In this document: in pieces, positions 1-6,538 of the stretch | Layout of the letters: each line of letters starts with the position of its first letter | Numbering within the stretch: position 1 is the stretch's first letter | From: JBOGFC01 sp050742155 | Lineage (GTDB): Bacteria > Actinomycetota > Acidimicrobiia > Spongiisociales > JALYHC01 | Assembly: GCA_050742155.1 (NCBI GenBank) | Contig: JBOGFC010000191.1 | Location: 1-9,471 of the forward strand | Length of the DNA: 9,471 nt | Reading direction: 5' to 3' | Notes under the pieces: model-generated | Database searches by the model: none | Told to the model about the DNA's origin: nothing | What the model saw: only the letters and a program-made list of their open reading frames with translations | Made by a program: the position numbers and the translations under genes

Positions 1-10
1 CCTCCACCTC
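1..10 (-). promoter_or_regulatory. Ribosome binding site for a gene beyond the left edge
   Basis: Read on the minus strand, the last ten bases of the window are GAGGTGGAGG, a strong purine-rich Shine-Dalgarno. With no start codon inside the window, this suggests another leftward gene beginning just outside, separated from DUF58 only by the inverted repeat. Confidence 0.5.
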
Positions 11-11
11 T

Positions 12-63
12 CGTTCTTGCGGGAGTAATGACCCGCCGGCGGTCCGGAACTCACGCAAGAACG
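12..63. repeat. 15-bp inverted repeat after the operon, possible terminator or operator
   Basis: Arms 12-26 and 49-63 pair at 14 of 15 positions: a perfect outer 10 bp (CGTTCTTGCG/CGCAAGAACG), one mismatch (22/53), then GAGT/ACTC. The 22-base loop contains the palindrome CCGCCGGCGG (33-42). It begins 9 bases beyond the DUF58 stop and ends just before a ribosome binding site. No T-run follows on the minus strand, so it is not a classical intrinsic terminator; a U-less actinobacterial-type terminator, an RNA element controlling the next gene, or a protein-binding site are all possible. The relatively AT-rich outer arm stands out from the surroundings. Confidence 0.85.
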
Positions 64-72
64 GCAGGGGCC

Positions 73-939
73 TCATGCCACCACCTGGGTCGAGGCCAAG
101 GCGGAGAGGGCGTCCTCCACCGCCCGATCGGTGGCCGGGACGAGCACGTAGTCGAGGCCGGCCCGGCGAGCCACCCGGGAGGCCTCGTCGAGGAACCTTC
201 CCAATGCCTGCCGATAGGCCTCGACGCCCTCGGCCGAGGCCGAGACGGGCAGCTCCCGTCCGGTCTCGGAATCGACCAGGGTGAGGTCACCGGTGAGGTC
301 GGGCTCCAGCTCCTCGGGGGAGAGGACGTGGAGCACAATCCCTCCCCCTTTGATCCCCAGCGCCCGGACCCCGTCCTGCCACCCCTCGGTGAGGAGGTCG
401 CTCACCAGGGCCACCGGGCCCTGGGTGGCGCCACTCCCCAGGAGCAGTCGGGCGGCCGCCGCCAGGTCGGCCCTTCCCCCGGGCCGAAGCTCTTCCAGGC
501 GGCGCTCCACCTGGGGCCATGCCGAGACGTGGCGCGCCCAAGGTCCCAGCCGCGCCGGCCCGGCGGGACCGGGCACCGTCACCAGCCTGATCCGGTCGCC
601 TCCCGACAGCGCCAGGTAGGCCATCACCGCCGCCAGCCTCCCGGCGACGGCCGCCTTGCGCCCGAAGCCCATCGAGGCGGAGGTGTCCAGCACCAGCCGG
701 AGGGGGAGCTCCTCCTCTGCCTCGTAGAGCCTCACCAGCACCACCCCCAGCCGCGCCCAGAGCTGGTGGTCGATGCGCCGGAAGTCGTCGCCGGGCTGGT
801 ACTCCCTATAGTCGGCGAAGTCGAGGCTCTCCCCCCGTCGCACCGAGGCGTGACGCCCACTCCACACCCCCCGCACTCGGCGCCGGGCGCGCAAGGAGAG
901 GCGCTCCAGGCGGGCTCGCAGCTCCGCCTCGAGGAGCAC
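73..939 (-). CDS. DUF58 domain protein with MIDAS motif (VWA-like)
   Basis: DUF58 protein of 288 residues, the usual partner of MoxR ATPases. The family hallmark SLDFADYREYQPGDDFRRID (residues 38-57) is followed by QLWARLGVVLVRLYE. The VWA-like fold carries a complete DxSxS metal-binding motif in LVLDTSASMGFG (Asp85, Ser87, Ser89) and a probable later MIDAS aspartate in LVSDLL (Asp181). There is no hydrophobic N-terminal segment, so this is a soluble cytoplasmic version, at the short end of the family; longer members have two N-terminal membrane helices. GTG 939 is preceded by GAGGAG, 5 bases away and inside the end of moxR. The protein probably binds a partner through a divalent metal ion while MoxR supplies energy (family knowledge). 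The client is unknown, but the membrane proteins encoded upstream are the natural candidates (inference). Confidence 0.93.
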   Translation of the reverse strand: MLLEAELRARLERLSLRARRRVRGVWSGRHASVRRGESLDFADYREYQPGDDFRRIDHQLWARLGVVLVRLYEAEEELPLRLVLDTSASMGFGRKAAVAGRLAAVMAYLALSGGDRIRLVTVPGPAGPARLGPWARHVSAWPQVERRLEELRPGGRADLAAAARLLLGSGATQGPVALVSDLLTEGWQDGVRALGIKGGGIVLHVLSPEELEPDLTGDLTLVDSETGRELPVSASAEGVEAYRQALGRFLDEASRVARRAGLDYVLVPATDRAVEDALSALASTQVVA

Positions 940-941
940 CG

Positions 942-1910
942 CTACTCCTCGGCCTTGGGCTCGGGATGGGCCTCCAGGACCTCGGCCACCAGCCGGTCGG
1001 GGTCGACCCCGTCGGCGATGGCCTCGTAACCCAGCACCAGGCGGTGGCGCAGTGCGTGGGGAGCGATGGCCTGGACGTCCTCGGTGGCCAGGTTGAGCCG
1101 TCCCTCCATCACCGCCCGTGCCTTGCCACCCAGCACCAGCGCCTGAGCCCCGCGCGGGCTGGCCCCGTAGCGCACGTATCGCTTGATGCCGGCCGGAGCG
1201 GAGGCGCTCTCAGGATGGGTGGCGGCCACCAGGGTGGAGGCATAGCGGAGCAGGTGGGTGCCGGCCGGGATGTCCCGGACCACCTTGCCCATCTCCAGCA
1301 GCGTGGCGGCGTCGAGCACCCTCTCGACCTCGGCCCCCTCGCTGACCGTGGTGCGGCGCAGGATCTCCACCAGGTCGTCGCCGGAGGGGAAGGGGACCAG
1401 CACCTTGAAGATGAACCGGTCGAGCTGGGCCTCGGGGAGCGGGTAGGTACCTTCCATCTCGATGGGGTTCTGGGTGGCCATCACGAAGAAGGGCCGCGGA
1501 AGGGAGCGGGTCTCGCCACCCAGCGTCACCCGGCGCTCCTGCATGGCTTCCAGCAGGGCGGACTGCGTCTTGGGAGTCGCCCGGTTGACCTCGTCCGCCA
1601 GCACCAGGTTGGCGAAGACCGGGCCCGGGTGGAACTCGAAGCGCCCGTCCTGGAGCACCTTGGTCCCCAGGATGTCGGCCGGCATGAGGTCCGGGGTGAA
1701 CTGAACCCGCCCGAACTCGAGCTCCAGGGCCCGGCCCAGCGTGTAGAGGAGCATGGTCTTGCCGAGGCCCGGGACCCCCTCCAGCAGCACGTGGCCCTCA
1801 CACAGGACACCCATCAGGACCGCCCGCACCAGCTCCTCCTGGCCGACGATCACCTTGCCGACCTCGGCCTCCACGGTGGCCACCCGCCGGCTGAACTCCT
1901 CAGGGGTCAC
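942..1910 (-). CDS. MoxR-family AAA+ ATPase
   Basis: Cytoplasmic AAA+ ATPase of the MoxR group, which acts as a chaperone-like motor activating or assembling partner proteins, usually with a VWA/DUF58 protein encoded beside it. 322 residues, normal for the family. Motifs (from the chosen start): KVIVGQEE (19-26), Walker A GVPGLGKT (45-52), FTPDLMPADILG (71-82), Walker B LVLADEVNR (102-110, Asp106 and Glu107), sensor 1 in FVMATQNP (142-149, Asn148), arginine finger in LPEAQLDRF (Arg165) and sensor 2 in GASPRGAQAL (Arg253). All catalytic elements are intact. I chose GTG 1910 because GGGGGAG lies 8 bases upstream and the protein then begins with TPEEFSRRV; a TTG at 1976 would add 22 residues without a Shine-Dalgarno. 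It ends in TAG, 2 bases before the DUF58 start, so the two should be co-translated. Confidence 0.95.
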   Translation of the reverse strand: MTPEEFSRRVATVEAEVGKVIVGQEELVRAVLMGVLCEGHVLLEGVPGLGKTMLLYTLGRALELEFGRVQFTPDLMPADILGTKVLQDGRFEFHPGPVFANLVLADEVNRATPKTQSALLEAMQERRVTLGGETRSLPRPFFVMATQNPIEMEGTYPLPEAQLDRFIFKVLVPFPSGDDLVEILRRTTVSEGAEVERVLDAATLLEMGKVVRDIPAGTHLLRYASTLVAATHPESASAPAGIKRYVRYGASPRGAQALVLGGKARAVMEGRLNLATEDVQAIAPHALRHRLVLGYEAIADGVDPDRLVAEVLEAHPEPKAEE

Positions 1911-1994
1911 GGCTTGGGCTCCCCCGAGCGTTCCGGCGCGGAGTTTTCGGGCCAGGACCCGACTTTCGCGCGCCAAAAGGAGAGGTAGGGCGCG
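1911..1994 (-). promoter_or_regulatory. 84-base leader of moxR with nested hairpins over the RBS
   Basis: This is the only sizeable gap inside the gene block. It can fold as an outer stem GGCGCG/CGCGCC (1935-1940 with 1969-1974) enclosing TCGGG/CCCGA (1947-1951 with 1958-1962). A second small hairpin, GCTC-N4-GAGC (1918-1929), overlaps the Shine-Dalgarno GGGGGAG (minus strand, 1925-1919). An open frame does run through it from TTG 1976, but third positions are clearly less GC-rich than in the gene body and no Shine-Dalgarno precedes that TTG. It could hold an internal promoter, a processing site or a translation-control element. Confidence 0.4.
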
Positions 1995-3548
1995 TCATGG
2001 TTCCAAGACCGTGAAGTAGGTCATCACCAGCTCCCGCTGGGCCGGCGGGATGGCCAGCGTGTCCAGCGCCTCCAGGGCCTGCCGGCGATACTCGGCGTAG
2101 CGATCGGTATAGGGGGCCAGCGGGAGGTTGCGAAGCCCCTCTCCCTCGAGCCGGCCCTCCACCTCGCCCGGATCCAAGCCCTCCAGGTCGACCCGGACCT
2201 CATCCCCCCGCTGGAACTCCGGCGGGTCGAACACGCTCGACCGCCCCACCGGCTCCGGCGCGTCTTGATCACCGGCCCCCGGGGACACCCGCCCCTGGCC
2301 CTGGCCGCCGGTCACGGGGCCCAGTGCGTTGCCCCCGCCCCCCGAGGTGTTCCCGCCGGTCACCTGGCCACCCTGGCGCTGACCCTGTCCTTGGCCCTGA
2401 CCCTGTCCTTGGCCCTGACCCTGTCCTTGGCCCTGGCCCTGTCCCTGGCCCTGGCCCTGGCCCTGGCCCTGTCCCCGGCGGGCGGCATCGAGTCGGGCTT
2501 GGGCGTCGCGCACCGCCGCCTGGGCGGCGGCCGTGGCGTCTCCCTGCCGGGCCTGGGCGGAGGCGCGTTCGACCTCCCGGCCGGCGGCCTCGAGAGCCTC
2601 CTCGGCTCCCTCACCGGAGCGGACCGCCTCGGCGACGGCCTCCAGGGCCGCCTGGAGGCCGGCGTCCAACCCTTCCAGGTCGGCTGCCCGCTCCTCCAGT
2701 TGGGAGGCCGCCTGGGAACGGGCGGCGGGGGCCAGCGCGGACAGGCCGGCGGCCAGCTCCCGGAGCTGCTCGGCGGCGGAGTCTCCGGCGGCCAGCGGGT
2801 CCTGTTGCAGATGCAGCTCCAGCCCGGTCAGTCCGGTCTTGAGGGCCAGCGCCTTGGGGTCGGCGGCGGCGGCCAGCTCCTGGCGCCCTTCCCCGAGCCG
2901 GGCGATCGCCTCCTCGAGCGATCGGGATCGGCGCAGCTCCTCGGCCAGCTCGCGGAGCCGGTCGGCCACCTCTTCCGAAGGGACCTGCTCGGCGGCCTCC
3001 TCGAGGCGAGCCGCCTCCCGGCCGATCGTCTCTATCAGCTCCTGCTGCGCCTCCCGGGCGGCATCCGCCGGTGAGCGGGGAAAAGCCAAGACCGCCGCCC
3101 CCACCAGCGCCAGGGCCGCCAAGGCGGTGAGAGAGCCCCGCGTCCACAGTGGCCCCAGGTCGCCCACCGCCCGAGCCTCCGCCCAGGCCGCCGCCCGTTC
3201 CACCTGCCGCCGCTCGACCGTGGACAACTCTGGTCGCCGGGAGAGCTCCAAGGCGGTGGACACCTGGTCGAACGCCAGGAGCCGCCGATCGACCTCCAGC
3301 GCCGCCCGGGACGGCGAAGGAGCCCGGGCGGCGCTCCACACCGCCGTCCCGGCCGCCGCCGCCACCACGGCGGCCACCGAAAGGGGCTCCGCCCAGGGCA
3401 GCACCACCGAGCGGGCCACCCCGAGGAGGGCGGCGGCCAGCCCCCCGGCCACCCCGACGGCGGCCAGCGAGCGCCGCACCAGGTTCATGGCCGCCAAGCG
3501 ACGGCGCGCCCGGCCGATCAGGTCGCTAAGCGGCTCCGGCAGTGGCAT
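1995..3548 (-). CDS. Three-TM coiled-coil protein with Gly-Gln repeat (DUF4175-like layout)
   Basis: Membrane protein of 517 residues, not confidently assigned to a named family. Two hydrophobic segments (about 27-50 and 55-74) are followed by a roughly 60-residue polar part, then a third segment (139-156). Residues 160-358 are a long Ala/Glu/Leu/Arg-rich helical region with coiled-coil character. Next come 16 uninterrupted Gly-Gln dipeptides (359-390), a Gly-rich linker (to about 425), and a C-terminal domain ending IPPAQRELVMTYFTVLEP. That tail (Tyr-rich helix, then IPPxxRELVxxYF) and the Gln/Gly low-complexity tract resemble DUF4175-type proteins encoded beside MoxR and DUF58 in other bacteria; this is family knowledge by layout, not a search. 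The start is ATG 3548, with GAGGAGG 4 bases upstream, inside the end of the permease gene. A flexible membrane scaffold or MoxR client is plausible (inference). Confidence 0.8.
   Translation of the reverse strand: MPLPEPLSDLIGRARRRLAAMNLVRRSLAAVGVAGGLAAALLGVARSVVLPWAEPLSVAAVVAAAAGTAVWSAARAPSPSRAALEVDRRLLAFDQVSTALELSRRPELSTVERRQVERAAAWAEARAVGDLGPLWTRGSLTALAALALVGAAVLAFPRSPADAAREAQQELIETIGREAARLEEAAEQVPSEEVADRLRELAEELRRSRSLEEAIARLGEGRQELAAAADPKALALKTGLTGLELHLQQDPLAAGDSAAEQLRELAAGLSALAPAARSQAASQLEERAADLEGLDAGLQAALEAVAEAVRSGEGAEEALEAAGREVERASAQARQGDATAAAQAAVRDAQARLDAARRGQGQGQGQGQGQGQGQGQGQGQGQGQGQGQGQRQGGQVTGGNTSGGGGNALGPVTGGQGQGRVSPGAGDQDAPEPVGRSSVFDPPEFQRGDEVRVDLEGLDPGEVEGRLEGEGLRNLPLAPYTDRYAEYRRQALEALDTLAIPPAQRELVMTYFTVLEP
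2379..2474 (-). repeat. (GQ)16-coding hexamer tandem repeat with nested 18-bp unit x3
   Basis: Sixteen consecutive 6-base units coding Gly-Gln. On the plus strand each is CTG or TTG followed by ACC, TCC or GCC. At 2379-2432 the units form three perfect copies of the 18-mer CTGACCCTGTCCTTGGCC. The remainder (2433-2474) is mostly CTGGCC with two CTGTCC. Every change in unit number stays in frame, so the tract can vary in length without inactivating the gene. A diverged unit coding Arg-Gln follows at 2373-2378. Confidence 0.98.
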
Positions 3549-4614
3549 GCCGCCTCCTCAGTCGAACCTGCGGGACCCTGATCTGGCGAGTCGCCAGGGC
3601 CAGGGCCAGCGCGCTCGTGACCGCATAGGTGGCCAGCGTATAGGCCCAGATGGGGGGCCGGATCGGCTCGAACCGGAAGTCCTGGCCAAACGCACCCTCG
3701 AAGAAGACCTCGCGCCCCAAGAACCCCGGCCCGATCAGGGAGGGGACGATCACCCCCATGCCACCGCCGCCGAATGCGCCGCTCACGAAGGAGGCGAAAC
3801 CCTGCCGCTTGAGGATCACCGGGCGGAGCGGAGCGAAGGGCGAGGAGATGTACTCGGTGCGGAACTCGAGCGACTCGTCGACCGCCGAGACCATTCCGAG
3901 GTAGGGATTGAGCCACGACGCATAGAGCTCCCTCCCCTGGTCGCGAGGGACGGCACCTCGGAAGTCGGTTTGGTAGAAGCCCGGCCCCGGGCGCCCCAGG
4001 ATGACCTCTGCCACCAGTAACAAGAAGGTCCCGAAGGCCAGCGCCAGCGCCCAGGTGTAGGCGCCGGCCACCGCCCCCCGGGAGCTGCGAGCCCGGGATG
4101 ACACCCAGATGGAGAGCGAGCCGACGGTGAGGGCGGTGGCCAGGATCATCCCCAGGCCGGCCAGCACCTCCCCCACCGTGGTCCCGCCGAAGAGGGCCGG
4201 CAGCACCAGCAGCGGGGCGGCCGCCACCAAGAGGAGCAGCAGGTAGGCCAGCGAGGAGCCCAGCTTGCCGAGCACGATCTGGTGGGCGCCCAGCTGGCTG
4301 ACCTGGAGCAGGTGAAGGGTCTGGCGCTCCCGCTCCCCGACGATGGCCAGCGCCGCCTGGCCCGGCACCACGAAGATGACCGCCGTCATCAGGAGGAGGA
4401 GCAGGGCGTGCAGCATAAAGCGGCCCATGGAGGCCGACACCAGCAGCGGGGCGAGCCCGCCCCCGAAGATGCCCACCGAGCCCCCCATTCCCCGGGCCAT
4501 GGCATAGACGAGGTAGCCCACGCCCCCCACCACCAGCAGCCAGACCACCAGGAAGGCGGCCGAGCGCGCCCCGCGAAACCTCTCCCGCAGCTCCCGGAGG
4601 GTGACCGGGTTCAT
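3526..4614 (-). CDS. ABC-2 type permease subunit 2 (paralogue of subunit 1)
   Basis: Second ABC-2 type permease, 362 residues, collinear with the preceding gene. It starts MNPVTLRELRERFR and shares APLLVSASMGRFML, the IVGERERQT coupling region and GRELYASWLNPYLGMVSAV. About six membrane segments: 18-42, 66-91, 118-143, 150-171, 183-207 and 322-341. It differs chiefly in a longer TM5-TM6 loop (about 208-320). That loop is rich in Gly and aromatic residues, includes GAFGGGGMG (279-287), should be extracytoplasmic, and may give this half a specific contact. The ATG overlaps the previous stop as ATGA and has GGAGG 6 bases upstream. The gene ends in TAG inside the start of the next gene (23-base overlap). 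Around residues 92-144 it is nearly identical in DNA to its paralogue, far above the rest of the gene. Cargo is unknown. Confidence 0.9.
   Translation of the reverse strand: MNPVTLRELRERFRGARSAAFLVVWLLVVGGVGYLVYAMARGMGGSVGIFGGGLAPLLVSASMGRFMLHALLLLLMTAVIFVVPGQAALAIVGERERQTLHLLQVSQLGAHQIVLGKLGSSLAYLLLLLVAAAPLLVLPALFGGTTVGEVLAGLGMILATALTVGSLSIWVSSRARSSRGAVAGAYTWALALAFGTFLLLVAEVILGRPGPGFYQTDFRGAVPRDQGRELYASWLNPYLGMVSAVDESLEFRTEYISSPFAPLRPVILKRQGFASFVSGAFGGGGMGVIVPSLIGPGFLGREVFFEGAFGQDFRFEPIRPPIWAYTLATYAVTSALALALATRQIRVPQVRLRRRHATAGAA
4187..4344 (-). repeat. Near-identical segment shared by the two permease genes, copy 2
   Basis: Partner of 5179-5336. There are about 10 mismatches over 158 bases, of which at least four are accounted for by the four residue differences (Leu/Phe, His/Pro, Leu/Val and His/Tyr) seen between the encoded segments. 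Few synonymous changes remain, unlike the sequence on either side. Confidence 0.85.
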
Positions 4615-5603
4615 GGACCACCTCCGGCCGGCTCAGGGGTGGTTCTTCGCCGTCGTCTCACCATCAACTGTCGCCGCCTCGGCGCCCGCACCGCCCGGGC
4701 GGCCCGGGCGAGCCCCAGGGCGCTCAGCAGCGCGGCCGCGGCCAGGGAGCGGACCCAAAGCGGTCCCCGCCGCACCGGCTGGTCCTCCACCAGAGGCCCC
4801 AGTGCCTCCGGGTTGCCCTGCCGGGCCTGGAGGAGGAACTGGATGGGGAGGAAGGGACCGGGTGTGCCCACCGTCTGACCACCGGGCGGATCCTCCACCG
4901 CCGACACCATCGCCATGTAGGGGTTCAGCCAGGCGGAGTAGAGCTCCCGCCCCCTCGAATCGAAGGGGCCGGCCCGCCCCTGCCCAAGCAGGAGCAGCTC
5001 GGCGGTGAGGAGCAGGAAGGTCCCCAGCCCGAGGGAGAAGGCCCACACGTAGGAGGAAGCCACCGCCCCCCGGCTGCTGCGCGCCGCCGAGGACATCCAC
5101 AGTCCCAGGGCCCCGATGGTGGTCGCCGTCACCAGCACCGCCCCCAGGCCGCCCAGCACATCTCCGACCGTAACCCCCCCGAAGAGGGCCGGGAGCACCA
5201 GCAACGGGGCGGCCGCCACCAAGAGCAGCAGCAGGTAGGCCAGCGAGGACCCCAGCTTGCCGAGCACGATCTGGTAGGCGCCCAGCTGGCTGACCTGCAC
5301 CAGGGGAAAGGTCTGCCGCTCCCGCTCCCCGACGATCGAGAGAGCCGACAGCCCCGGCGCTACGAAGATCACCGCCGTCAACAGCAGCAGCAGGAAGAGC
5401 TGCAGCATGAACCGCCCCATCGACGCCGAGGCCAGCAGCGGGGCGAACCCGCCGATCATCCCGGTGGCCCCCACCGCCACCCGGGCCAGCAGATAGGCGA
5501 AATAGCCGAACAGGCCGATGATCAGCAGCCAGAGAGTGACGAACACCAAGGAGCCGGTTCGCCGGAACCGCTCCCGCAGCTCCCGAGCGGTGATGGGGTT
5601 CAT
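4611..5603 (-). CDS. ABC-2 type permease subunit 1
   Basis: Integral membrane half of an ABC exporter, 330 residues. It opens with MNPITARELRERFR, the amphipathic N-terminal helix typical of this permease group. About six membrane segments follow: 18-40, 66-90, 117-142, 146-170, 182-206 and 283-300. A cytoplasmic loop carries GERERQTF and QLGAYQIVLGK (92-116), the likely coupling helix to the ATPase. The loop between TM5 and TM6 (about 207-282) contains GRELYSAWLNPYMAMVSAVE and should face outside. The C-terminus is very Arg-rich (RAPRRRQLMVRRRRR). I chose ATG 5603 because it overlaps the ATPase stop as ATGA and has GAGGA 6 bases upstream; an upstream in-frame extension to 5672 lies wholly inside the ATPase gene. 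It is paralogous to the next gene, so the transporter is probably a heterodimeric permease with one shared ATPase. Confidence 0.9.
   Translation of the reverse strand: MNPITARELRERFRRTGSLVFVTLWLLIIGLFGYFAYLLARVAVGATGMIGGFAPLLASASMGRFMLQLFLLLLLTAVIFVAPGLSALSIVGERERQTFPLVQVSQLGAYQIVLGKLGSSLAYLLLLLVAAAPLLVLPALFGGVTVGDVLGGLGAVLVTATTIGALGLWMSSAARSSRGAVASSYVWAFSLGLGTFLLLTAELLLLGQGRAGPFDSRGRELYSAWLNPYMAMVSAVEDPPGGQTVGTPGPFLPIQFLLQARQGNPEALGPLVEDQPVRRGPLWVRSLAAAALLSALGLARAARAVRAPRRRQLMVRRRRRTTPEPAGGGP
5179..5336 (-). repeat. Near-identical segment shared by the two permease genes, copy 1
   Basis: Aligned by eye with 4187-4344 (constant offset of 992 bases), about 148 of 158 bases agree without gaps. 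It encodes the IVGERERQT coupling region through TM3. Flanking parts of the two genes diverge visibly more at the DNA level, so the similarity is local. Confidence 0.85.
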
Positions 5604-6538
5604 CCGGCTTCCTCGTTCCGACCGGTGATCTGCAGGAAGAGCTCCTCCAGGCCGGCCGACTCCACCCGCCACTCCGAGATGGGGATCTCCCTGTCCACCA
5701 GACCGGCCAGCAGGGCGGCCGAGGATTGGTCGTCTCCGTCCATCATGAACTGGAGACGGCCCCGCTCCACAGTCATCTCTCCCACGTCGGCCTGTTCCCG
5801 GAGGACCTCTTCGGCCTCCTCGAGGCGCTCGGCCGGCACCCGCACCGTCACCCGGCGGCGGCCCACGAGGGCGGCCCGGATCTCCTCGATGGCGCCCTGG
5901 GCGAGCATCTTGCCCTGGTCGATGACGGCCAGGTGGGAGCAGATCCCTTCCAGCTCCGAGAGGATGTGCGAGGAGATCACGACGGTCTTTCCCATCCGGC
6001 CCAGCTCGGCGATCAGCTCCCGAAGGTGCACCCGGGCACGGGGATCGAGGCCGGAAGCCGGCTCGTCGAGCACCAGCAAGTCGGGATCGTGCACCAGAGC
6101 CCGCGCCAGCGAAAGGCGCTGTTTCATGCCCCGGGAAAGGGTGTTGACGTCGGCGTCGGCCTGCTCCTCCAGGTCGACCAGCGCCAGGAGGTCGGCCACC
6201 ACCGCCGGGCGGGCCGCCGGCCGGATCCCATGGGCGGCCCCGAAGAAGTCCAGGTACTCATGGGTACGCAGCCCGTCGTAGACGCCGAAGAAGTCCGGCA
6301 TGTAGCCGAGCATGCGACGCACGCCGCGGGGATCGAGCTCCGGGTCCAGGCCCCCGACCCGCACGGACCCCCCGTCCCGGGCCAGCAGCGAGGACACGAT
6401 CAGCATCGCCGTGGTCTTGCCGGCCCCGTTCGGCCCGATCAGGCCCATCACCGCCCCCACCGGGACCGCCAGGTCGGCTCCCTCCAGCGCCCGGACCTTG
6501 CCGTAGCGCTTGTCCACCGAGGCCATCTCGACGATCAC
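5600..6538 (-). CDS. ABC transporter ATP-binding protein (ABC-2 export type)
   Basis: Cytoplasmic nucleotide-binding subunit that powers the two permeases encoded next to it. About 312 residues: an ATPase domain (1-215) and a C-terminal extension of about 100 residues typical of ABC-2 export ATPases. Motifs: Walker A GPNGAGKT (35-42), signature LSRGMKQ (134-140), Walker B LLVLDEP (154-160, catalytic Glu159), D-loop SGLD (162-165) and switch His191 in SSHILSE. The Q-loop position reads GYMPDFFGVYDGL, with Asp82 where Gln is usual; this MPDFFG variant occurs in a recognisable group of related ATPases. I prefer GTG 6538, because GGAG lies 8 bases upstream and the start forms a GTGA overlap with the preceding gene; GTG 6547 would add three residues. 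The stop overlaps the next gene's ATG (ATGA). The substrate cannot be inferred from this subunit. Confidence 0.95.
   Translation of the reverse strand: MIVEMASVDKRYGKVRALEGADLAVPVGAVMGLIGPNGAGKTTAMLIVSSLLARDGGSVRVGGLDPELDPRGVRRMLGYMPDFFGVYDGLRTHEYLDFFGAAHGIRPAARPAVVADLLALVDLEEQADADVNTLSRGMKQRLSLARALVHDPDLLVLDEPASGLDPRARVHLRELIAELGRMGKTVVISSHILSELEGICSHLAVIDQGKMLAQGAIEEIRAALVGRRRVTVRVPAERLEEAEEVLREQADVGEMTVERGRLQFMMDGDDQSSAALLAGLVDREIPISEWRVESAGLEELFLQITGRNEEAG

Noticed and set aside
1..72. A tRNA-like gene in the left intergenic region
   Set aside because: One long stem and a palindromic loop are present, but there is no T-arm consensus, anticodon arm or cloverleaf spacing.
1911..1976. TTG 1976 as the start of MoxR
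   Set aside because: The sequence before it reads CCTCTCCTT, with no Shine-Dalgarno, and the extra codons lack the strong third-position GC of the gene. GTG 1910 has GGGGGAG at good spacing.
28..1988. Long plus-strand open frames (28-1029 and 966-1988) opposite DUF58 and moxR
   Set aside because: They are antisense shadows of well-supported genes with intact motifs. Their translations are Pro/Arg/Gly/His-rich with no recognisable domain, as expected from very GC-rich DNA.
2265..4020. Plus-strand open frames including a 495-residue one at 2533-4020 and one with Leu-Ala-Leu-Thr repeats at 2265-3074
   Set aside because: They lie opposite the coiled-coil and permease genes. The Leu-rich repeats are only the complement of the Gly-Gln hexamer array, and no ribosome binding site or domain supports them.
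3518..4621. A second minus-strand open frame almost coextensive with permease 2
   Set aside because: It is an out-of-frame Gly/Pro/Ala/Arg-rich translation. The overlapping frame has clear permease motifs, membrane helices, an ATGA junction and a Shine-Dalgarno.
5604..5672. N-terminal extension of permease 1 to 5672
   Set aside because: It would lie wholly within the ABC ATPase gene and give an un-permease-like N-terminus. ATG 5603 begins exactly at the MNPITARELRERF motif shared with the paralogue.
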